Positions 14,530-19,552 of a stretch of DNA of 19,552 bases are shown here, piece by piece. The stretch is from Candidatus Heimdallarchaeota archaeon. Lineage in GTDB: Archaea > Asgardarchaeota > Njordarchaeia > Njordarchaeales > JAMOTR01. Where the stretch lies: assembly GCA_027068385.1 (NCBI GenBank), contig JAMOTR010000085.1, forward strand, positions 1 through 19,552, written 5' to 3'. Positions within the stretch are counted from its first letter, which is position 1. Every line of letters begins with the position of its first letter. A model generated the notes under the pieces. The model was not told the origin of the DNA, searched no databases, and worked only from the letters and a program-made list of their open reading frames with translations. Both the position numbers and the translations under genes were made by a program.

Positions 14530-15162
14530 ATGGAGCTCTTTGAAGCGTTACGCGTTCCTATCGGTCCTTTTTTCCTAAGGCTCGACGTACGGAAGGCTTC
14601 GAAGCGGCTCGAAGGCTGGGATGAGTCGTTTCATAAACGCCTTCTACACGCTGTCGACGACATGAAGGATAGGGGACTCCCCGTTTACTTCGCGTTCGTC
14701 ATATCCGACGAGATCAACGTTCTCGTAGGAGAAGTGTTCTCACGCCGCTTGGAGAAGATCGTGAGCGTATTTTCTTCGATAGCTTCTATACGCGTGGGTA
14801 TGCCTTTAGACGCTAGGGTCGTGTATACTCCGTCACTACTCTCCGCGATAACGTACTTAAGACGTCGCCAGGAGCTAGGGGGTAGGAACGCGATATTAAA
14901 GGAGGCGTTTGATGAAGCGTTCTCCCGTCTAGGTGATAGAAGAAAGGCACACGCGGAAGTTTCGGAGAAGCCTCTAGATAAGCTCCGGAAAGAATACGCT
15001 CGGAAGGTCCCCAAGCGGGCATTATATGGTTCTATACGGCATAAAGGGGAGACGCGTATAGCGCGGCCGTTTGGGAGTGAAAAAGGCGCCCGCTCTCTTC
15101 TAGAAATTCTCAAGGAAACTCCTTTAGAACGGTATGAAGAGCTAGTTCGTAACCGTGTTTAA
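14530..15162 (+). CDS. Thg1-like protein (tRNA 3'-5' nucleotidyltransferase family)
   Basis: This 210-residue protein matches the Thg1/TLP palm-domain layout. R17-L-D19 fits the RxD metal site, S59-D60-E61 in VISDEINVLV is the second acidic motif, D94-A-R (LDARVVYTP) follows, and YLRRRQ plus GRNAI (about 109-122) mark the nucleotide-binding region. Thg1 enzymes add G-1 to tRNA-His; the Thg1-like archaeal proteins repair or extend tRNA 5' ends in the reverse direction, templated by the 3' strand. The usual glycine after RxD is here V20, so the first motif is atypical. The C-terminus (150-210) is basic and helical. It overlaps the convergent gene by 53 nt. Confidence is moderate because the family assignment rests on motifs. 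Confidence 0.72.
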   Translation: MELFEALRVPIGPFFLRLDVRKASKRLEGWDESFHKRLLHAVDDMKDRGLPVYFAFVISDEINVLVGEVFSRRLEKIVSVFSSIASIRVGMPLDARVVYTPSLLSAITYLRRRQELGGRNAILKEAFDEAFSRLGDRRKAHAEVSEKPLDKLRKEYARKVPKRALYGSIRHKGETRIARPFGSEKGARSLLEILKETPLERYEELVRNRV

Positions 15163-15673
15163 CCCCTTTTACGTTATTCTCGGTGTATTTTCCTAAGGCC
15201 TTCATCGACCGAACCACGTCCTCTATCTCGATAGGAACTTTAAACTTGTGCTTCAGAAGGGCTATAGCTATTCCGAGGGCGACCATGTTGATGCGCGCTC
15301 CGATCTTCTCGGCTTCTCCGGATAAGTCTACGTGCACTCCGGGTCCCTTCACGGCTAGTCTGGAGTCCGATATTATGAGGGACCTCATAGACTTCATGAT
15401 CTCTTCCACCGCTTCGGCTACCTCCTGGTCCTCTAAGTAGGGCTTCTCATGTAACATTATGATAAACGAAGGGTCCACTACCCTTATGTAGTCTATAGGT
15501 TCGTCGGAGATTACTACCTCTACGTGTATCGGTCCTCCACGTACAGCGGGGGTGTAGCGGGTGATTACGGAGGAGTACATATTTAGTCTCTCCACGATCG
15601 CTTTGCCCAGGATGTCTCCCATGAGCCTGATACCCTGTCCTCCGATTCCCGCGAATACTATTTCGATCCTCAT
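15110..15673 (-). CDS. 2-oxoacid:ferredoxin oxidoreductase gamma-type subunit (orphan)
   Basis: This 187-residue protein begins with the pyruvate/ketoisovalerate oxidoreductase gamma signature: A8-G-I-G-G-Q-G14 (VFAGIGGQGIRLMG). It then reads YSSVITRYTPAVRGGPIHVEVVISDEPID, a conserved family run, and has the usual C-terminal helical end. In the complete enzymes the gamma subunit joins alpha, beta and delta to oxidise 2-oxoacids to acyl-CoA with ferredoxin. None of those genes is adjacent here. The best match is the KorC/IorB-like gamma of 2-oxoglutarate or indolepyruvate oxidoreductases, but subunit identity is uncertain. The 3' end overlaps the Thg1-like gene by 53 nt. The start is ATG 15673 with an AT box about 26 nt before it. 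Confidence 0.85.
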   Translation of the reverse strand: MRIEIVFAGIGGQGIRLMGDILGKAIVERLNMYSSVITRYTPAVRGGPIHVEVVISDEPIDYIRVVDPSFIIMLHEKPYLEDQEVAEAVEEIMKSMRSLIISDSRLAVKGPGVHVDLSGEAEKIGARINMVALGIAIALLKHKFKVPIEIEDVVRSMKALGKYTENNVKGVKHGYELALHTVLKEFP

Positions 15674-15694
15674 ATCCGTTAGCCGAGAAGAGTC

Positions 15695-15705
15695 GTTTTA
15701 GAATA
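15695..15705. promoter_or_regulatory. AT-rich box in a 48-nt divergent gap
   Basis: The run gttttagaata is the only AT-rich island between the ATGs at 15673 (minus) and 15722 (plus). It lies about 17-27 nt from the plus start and 22-32 nt from the minus start, so one element could serve both genes. Confidence 0.4.
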
Positions 15706-15721
15706 TCGATCAGATTCGATC

Positions 15722-18700
15722 ATGACGATAGTGCTCGAATTGTACGACGTTAAGAATAAGGTCGCCGATATCAACCACTTAAAGCGCTCGGTGCGCGAGG
15801 TTCTAGGCGGGAGGGTAATACTAACGTTCGTAATCCCTACGGGCACGTCCGCTAGAATAGCGGTGATACGCGATGATGAGATACCCTTAGACGTGCTCGC
15901 GGAGATGAAGAAGGGAGGGATTGAGGCTAGGCTCGTACTGCAATCGCCGATACTAGGAATCTCGGAATCCCCCGAGTTCGTCCGCGACGTGCTTCGGGCT
16001 TATGAGAACTTCGGAAAGCCTGGGGTCGCCGCTGTGCTCGCGGGTCTATCTACCGATTATATTATTGAGAAGGTCGGTCACGTATTGCCGCTAGACGTTA
16101 TACTTACCCTCGATGAGGAAATCGCTAAGCCTAACCTATCCGTATCCATAAAAATAGACAAGAAACCTAAGAAGAAGCGCTTGATCCATAAGGACGGGTC
16201 TGAGGAACCCTATGATCCGGATAAGACGATCGAGACGTTAATTAAGAGCGGGATCGAGAGCAAGGTAAGCAAGAAGGCAGCGGAGCTTGTAGAGATATTC
16301 GTAGAGGATGAGTTCATTGTCGATTACGAACTCGATCGGGCGGTCAAGCGCGCTCTAGGTACCGTGGGGGATCATCAGGACATCATCGCTTATGAAGGAT
16401 ATAACGACTTCTCCTCGCGCGTGTACATAGACGGGACGGAGCTCTCGGTTGCCCGCCTTATGGATATCATATCTATGGCTATAAGCTCCCAGTTTCCCGA
16501 GCTCAAACCCTCCCCGACGCTTATGAGGCAGCTGCGCAGATACATCATAAGTATGTTAAGAAAACTATCCTCGGAGACCTCCGTAACGCTTCATTTCAAT
16601 TCGCAGCGGATACAGGAGACGGTAAGAACCATACTCCTCGCTGAGATGCCGTACTTAAGGTCCGATAAGCCCCGGGAAGATGCGTACGTTGAGGCTTATA
16701 GGAACTTCAACATCGCTAAGCGCCTCCTAGACGTGGACCGCGGTGAGGCGATAAGGCTTATAGAGAGATCCATCGAGCACGCCTTAAGGAGTATCGCTTT
16801 AGCTAAGAAAATAATACCCCCGTTCGGCATACGGACCGCATTAGTGACGGTAAAGGACGAAATATCGGAGTCCCTCATTAAGCGTCTGAAGATCCTAGAG
16901 AGACTCAGGATGCCCTATAATCGGTACAACCTCCGCCTCATAAATACGGTACTCGAAGCGGTGGACGAATTGTTACGCATATCCTTAGGACTGAGTACAG
17001 GTCGATATAATATGAGCGAGGTACCGAAGATACGTTGTCCTAAATGCGGCGCTTGGGTACCCGCCACATATCTTATATGCCCTTACTGTGGGGCGGAGTT
17101 AGTAAAGGAACCCATACTCGTAGCCGAAGCTCGCTCCTTAAGAGAGCGGATCAAAACGATGATCACGGCCTTGAAGACGTTCAACTTCTATTATATTAAG
17201 GAACTACTCCTTTCTCCCGTACCAGACCTATTTAATATAAGCGCGTTTCTCGTAGCCTTGTCCCTAGCGTTACCCTTCGTGAATCTAGGAGCGTATCGGT
17301 TCGTTTCCTTCATAGCCGCCCTGATAATTCGGTACCTCATACTAAACGTGTACGTAACGATATACGTGAAGGTAGTGACGACGAGGAAAATAGAGGAGCA
17401 CGACGTGAGAACGGAGACGCTAGGCTTAGGAAGCACACGGATGTTCTTCATATCTCTAATTATACTAGCGACGGGATATAGGGACATCTTCGGAATCATC
17501 GGAATCGTTACCGTCGTGTATTCCCTCGCGGCTTTGTACATATATTATAAATATAGGAGGGCGGTACAATACGGGCCCGTCGTGGTACTAGCTATGATCA
17601 TCGTTCTTCTGTTCCTCGCCCTCCGAATTTTTACTACTTTCCATAAACCATACATGGACATCGAGGAGCTTGTGCGTAAGTACGCTCTCTTAAACGCGGT
17701 TCAGCACGACGGTAAAGCCTCTAAGAGCGCCGTGATGAAGCTAATACTCGGAAAACACCCGGAACTAAGACCCAAAGCTAGGGAGATAGCTAAGATCGCG
17801 GATCGCATCATAGAGGAAGTAAACTCGATGAGTCTGGAGGAACAGAGGGCCGCTTTGGGTATGAGCGAGATTCCGGAGGATCGTCGCGAGATTAAGATGC
17901 GCGAGGGCCTCCCTCCTCTTCCGGACGCTGAGAAGGGAAGGGTCGTAGTTCGTATGGCCCCGTATCCGAGCGGCCCTCTACACATAGGTAACGCTAGGAT
18001 GGCTATACTCAACGACGAATACGCGAAGATGTATGATGGGAAGCTACTCTTAGTGTTCGACGACACCATAGGAGGTGGAGGAAAGGAGATCTTACCCGAG
18101 GCCTACGATCGGATACGCGAGGACCTAGATCGGCTCGGTGTAAAATACCACGAAATACGGTTCAAGAGCGATCGCGTGCCGATATATCTCGAGTATGCCC
18201 GTAAGCTTATAGAGGAAGGTAAGGCGTACGTGTGCCACTGTTCCACGGAGGAGTTTAAGAAGTACCGCGAGTCCGGCACCCCGTGTCCTCATCGTAATCG
18301 TAGCGTGGAGGAGAACTTAGAGGAGTTCGAGAGGATGTTAGAGGGATATTATAAGCCCGGAGAGGCCGTAGTGAGGCTTAAGACGCCTTTAGATCATCCT
18401 AACCCTGCGGTACGCGACCACGTGATACTCAAAATAGCCGATAAGCCCCATCCGCGCGTCGGAGACAAGTATCGCGTATGGCCCGTGATGGATTTCTCTC
18501 GGGCTATAGACGAAGTATTACTGGGAATTACACACGTGATACGCGGGGTCGACTTAATTAAAGAGGATATCGTAGAACAACTCGTTCGGGAGGCTTTAGG
18601 ACGGAAGCCTAAGATACGCTTCGTACACTTCGGAAAGATCATAGTCGAAGAGGTCTCGAAGGATAAGGCTATAGAAAGGGCCGTATTAAGCAAGACGCGC

Positions 18701-19366
18701 ATAAAGAGGCTCATATCAGAAGGTAAGCTCTTCGGACGGGACGACCCTAGAACACGGAGCATTAGATCCTTACGCGAGCGCGGGATTACGGCCGAAGCGA
18801 TAAGGAAGGTAATCGTACGCTTAGGCCTCAAAGGCTCAACGGTGAGGCTTACTCCAAAGATGGTATACGCGACGAATCGCGAGATCGTGGACCCGATAGC
18901 CCCGAGATTGTTCTTCGTAGAGGACCCGATAGAGATAGAGGTACCTATGGAGAAACCTACGGAGATAAAGATACCGAAACACCCCTCGAAGGACATAGGA
19001 TACAGAAGGATACTACTAAGGCCGCGTGACGGTAAAGTTACCATACTCATCTCCAAGAACGACTACAACGACTTCGTTAACGGATACGTGAGGCTAAAGA
19101 TGTTCATGAATTTCGACCACGGTAAACCCGTTGGATTCGATGCCTCCCGGGCTAAGGAGAAGAGGGCTAAGATCATACATCGGGTCCCTAAAGAGTACGC
19201 GATCCGTGGACGCCTCATGCTCGACGACGCCTCGATCTTAGAGGGATACTTCGAGCAGGCTGCGGCTGAACATATAGGCGATATAGTACAGCTCGAGCGC
19301 TTATACTTCGCTAAGATTCGCGGTTTCACGAGCGGAATTCTAGAAGCTAGAGTAGCACATAAATGA
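15722..19366 (+). CDS. Zinc-ribbon multi-pass membrane protein fused in frame to glutamyl-tRNA synthetase
   Basis: One uninterrupted frame of 1214 codons. Residues 1-150 are an unknown alpha/beta region. Residues 151-235 resemble an ATP-cone (KRLIHKDGSEEPYDPDKT, then GDHQDIIAYEGYNDF). Residues 236-430 are helical. A zinc ribbon has C439, C442, C453 and C456 (CPKCG and CPYCG). Five predicted membrane helices (about 507-524, 527-549, 574-585, 588-609, 619-637) follow and recall Yip1-type domains. Residues 645-1214 are a complete GluRS (separate entry). The positive-inside rule (RK-rich loops after helices 2 and 4) puts the zinc ribbon in the cytoplasm but leaves the end of helix 5 outside, which is a problem for a tethered synthetase. 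The membrane part may really be its own gene ending near 17640. Confidence 0.7.
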   Translation: MTIVLELYDVKNKVADINHLKRSVREVLGGRVILTFVIPTGTSARIAVIRDDEIPLDVLAEMKKGGIEARLVLQSPILGISESPEFVRDVLRAYENFGKPGVAAVLAGLSTDYIIEKVGHVLPLDVILTLDEEIAKPNLSVSIKIDKKPKKKRLIHKDGSEEPYDPDKTIETLIKSGIESKVSKKAAELVEIFVEDEFIVDYELDRAVKRALGTVGDHQDIIAYEGYNDFSSRVYIDGTELSVARLMDIISMAISSQFPELKPSPTLMRQLRRYIISMLRKLSSETSVTLHFNSQRIQETVRTILLAEMPYLRSDKPREDAYVEAYRNFNIAKRLLDVDRGEAIRLIERSIEHALRSIALAKKIIPPFGIRTALVTVKDEISESLIKRLKILERLRMPYNRYNLRLINTVLEAVDELLRISLGLSTGRYNMSEVPKIRCPKCGAWVPATYLICPYCGAELVKEPILVAEARSLRERIKTMITALKTFNFYYIKELLLSPVPDLFNISAFLVALSLALPFVNLGAYRFVSFIAALIIRYLILNVYVTIYVKVVTTRKIEEHDVRTETLGLGSTRMFFISLIILATGYRDIFGIIGIVTVVYSLAALYIYYKYRRAVQYGPVVVLAMIIVLLFLALRIFTTFHKPYMDIEELVRKYALLNAVQHDGKASKSAVMKLILGKHPELRPKAREIAKIADRIIEEVNSMSLEEQRAALGMSEIPEDRREIKMREGLPPLPDAEKGRVVVRMAPYPSGPLHIGNARMAILNDEYAKMYDGKLLLVFDDTIGGGGKEILPEAYDRIREDLDRLGVKYHEIRFKSDRVPIYLEYARKLIEEGKAYVCHCSTEEFKKYRESGTPCPHRNRSVEENLEEFERMLEGYYKPGEAVVRLKTPLDHPNPAVRDHVILKIADKPHPRVGDKYRVWPVMDFSRAIDEVLLGITHVIRGVDLIKEDIVEQLVREALGRKPKIRFVHFGKIIVEEVSKDKAIERAVLSKTRIKRLISEGKLFGRDDPRTRSIRSLRERGITAEAIRKVIVRLGLKGSTVRLTPKMVYATNREIVDPIAPRLFFVEDPIEIEVPMEKPTEIKIPKHPSKDIGYRRILLRPRDGKVTILISKNDYNDFVNGYVRLKMFMNFDHGKPVGFDASRAKEKRAKIIHRVPKEYAIRGRLMLDDASILEGYFEQAAAEHIGDIVQLERLYFAKIRGFTSGILEARVAHK
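17626..17633 (+). promoter_or_regulatory. AT-rich run upstream of the internal GluRS ATG, with a T5 homopolymer
   Basis: The run aattttta is centred about 25 nt before ATG 17654, where a leaderless TATA box would sit. It also contains a run of five T (17628-17632). If one T were missing from the sequence, the upstream frame would end at TAA 17644-17646, eight bases before this ATG. The element therefore bears directly on whether the fusion is real. Confidence 0.35.
17654..19366 (+). CDS. gltX: Archaeal glutamyl-tRNA synthetase
   Basis: From Met645 of the long frame the sequence is a full 570-residue archaeal GluRS. It charges tRNA-Glu, and non-discriminating forms also charge tRNA-Gln for the amidotransferase route. 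The N-terminus MDIEELVRKYALLNAVQHDG is the typical archaeal GluRS start. The class I HIGH motif is H754-I-G-N757 (SGPLHIGNAR), the KMSKS equivalent is V988-L-S-K-T-R (LSKTR), and a zinc cluster includes C838, C840 and C855 with H857. The C-terminal domain is the beta-rich GlnRS-like anticodon-binding part. The length is normal, so nothing is missing. No Shine-Dalgarno precedes Met645. A partial gene begins 3 nt after the stop. Confidence 0.93.
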   Translation: MDIEELVRKYALLNAVQHDGKASKSAVMKLILGKHPELRPKAREIAKIADRIIEEVNSMSLEEQRAALGMSEIPEDRREIKMREGLPPLPDAEKGRVVVRMAPYPSGPLHIGNARMAILNDEYAKMYDGKLLLVFDDTIGGGGKEILPEAYDRIREDLDRLGVKYHEIRFKSDRVPIYLEYARKLIEEGKAYVCHCSTEEFKKYRESGTPCPHRNRSVEENLEEFERMLEGYYKPGEAVVRLKTPLDHPNPAVRDHVILKIADKPHPRVGDKYRVWPVMDFSRAIDEVLLGITHVIRGVDLIKEDIVEQLVREALGRKPKIRFVHFGKIIVEEVSKDKAIERAVLSKTRIKRLISEGKLFGRDDPRTRSIRSLRERGITAEAIRKVIVRLGLKGSTVRLTPKMVYATNREIVDPIAPRLFFVEDPIEIEVPMEKPTEIKIPKHPSKDIGYRRILLRPRDGKVTILISKNDYNDFVNGYVRLKMFMNFDHGKPVGFDASRAKEKRAKIIHRVPKEYAIRGRLMLDDASILEGYFEQAAAEHIGDIVQLERLYFAKIRGFTSGILEARVAHK

Positions 19367-19369
19367 TCT

Positions 19370-19552
19370 ATGGATGTGTTTAAGGCGGCTAAGAAGATTT
19401 TTGATGAGGTAGCCTCGATAGAGGGTAAACTCGTCGTAGGAATAGAGATTAAGGATCCCGCCCGGGACGCTTACGCTGGGGACGTAGCGATATCCACGCT
19501 CATGCTATTAGCGAAGATCAGGGAGTTCGAACACGCGATCGGCAGACTCGTA
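19370..19552 (+). CDS. Unknown protein after gltX (partial, C-terminus off the window)
   Basis: The ATG at 19370 lies 3 nt after the GluRS stop, and the frame is open for 61 codons to the edge. The protein starts MDVFKAAKKIFDEVASIEGK, an amphipathic helix, then a strand (LVVGIEIKDPARDAY) and a second helix (ISTLMLLAKIREFEHAIGR). The tight spacing suggests the same transcript as gltX. I cannot name it from this length. Confidence 0.7.
   Translation, partial: MDVFKAAKKIFDEVASIEGKLVVGIEIKDPARDAYAGDVAISTLMLLAKIREFEHAIGRLV

Noticed and set aside
14685..15113. A 142-codon open frame antisense to the Thg1-like gene
   Set aside because: It is nested in the motif-bearing plus-strand gene and shows no motif or start signal of its own.
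17644..17653. A Shine-Dalgarno site for an internal GluRS start
   Set aside because: The bases before ATG 17654 (taaaccatac) contain no GGAG or GGTG-like run. Only a leaderless start could be argued.
18394..19056. A 220-codon open frame antisense to GluRS
   Set aside because: It lies wholly within the well-supported GluRS domain, has no family motif and has a low-complexity serine-rich translation, as expected of an antisense shadow.
1..19552. CRISPR repeats, insertion sequences or inverted repeats marking a mobile island
   Set aside because: No regularly spaced direct repeats, transposase or integrase motifs, or composition shift were seen by reading. Short scattered repeats could have been missed.

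Overview
The window is from an archaeon. It encodes the archaeal-type small primase subunit PriS, ribosomal protein eL40, an archaeal glutamyl-tRNA synthetase, an EMC3/DUF106 membrane protein, a NOG1-like GTPase, a MEMO-type radical SAM enzyme and a Thg1-like protein. Many first genes have an AT-rich TATA-like box about 20-30 nt before the ATG with no room for a leader, which is the leaderless style common in the TACK (Thermoproteota-like) lineages. Genes inside operons often overlap as ATGA and carry a purine-rich ribosome binding site. I cannot place the organism more precisely. Base composition and codon use look uniform, and I see no insertion sequence, integrase, CRISPR array or other sign of recent transfer. 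No gene-free stretch exceeds 300 nt; the longest are about 160 nt (10284-10441) and the flanks of tRNA-Leu.

Left part (1-6158): the 3' end of a tRNA (perhaps tRNA-His) is followed by a minus-strand group: the radical SAM enzyme, an alpha/beta protein of unknown function (family member A), and an unknown gene whose open frame runs antisense into the tRNA. Divergently, a plus-strand phosphodiesterase overlaps a small two-helix membrane protein, which converges on a minus-strand operon of an unknown basic protein, priS and a NOG1-like GTPase.

Middle part (6211-11149): two plus-strand genes with 35 nt between them encode an ATPase with a candidate PD-(D/E)xK nuclease signature and a 631-residue beta-propeller protein. 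This pair is the best candidate here for an undescribed system, but its function is inference. Family member B follows on the minus strand, then a secreted, membrane-anchored, sequon-rich protein.

Right part (11231-19552): tRNA-Leu(CAG) is followed by a plus-strand run of EMC3-like insertase, an unknown protein, eL40, a HIT hydrolase and a DHH phosphoesterase. Family member C (minus), a Thg1-like nucleotidyltransferase (plus) and an orphan 2-oxoacid:ferredoxin oxidoreductase gamma-type subunit (minus) come next. The last long frame (15722-19366) joins an ATP-cone-like, zinc-ribbon, multi-helix membrane protein in frame to a complete glutamyl-tRNA synthetase. It is either a real membrane-tethered GluRS or two adjacent genes joined by a lost stop or a one-base error. 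A partial unknown gene ends the window.

Two architectural themes stand out. Every convergent pair in the window overlaps at its 3' ends, and the divergent pairs are so close that one AT-rich island appears to serve both directions. Three minus-strand genes (A, B, C) look like members of one paralogous, unrecognised protein family.
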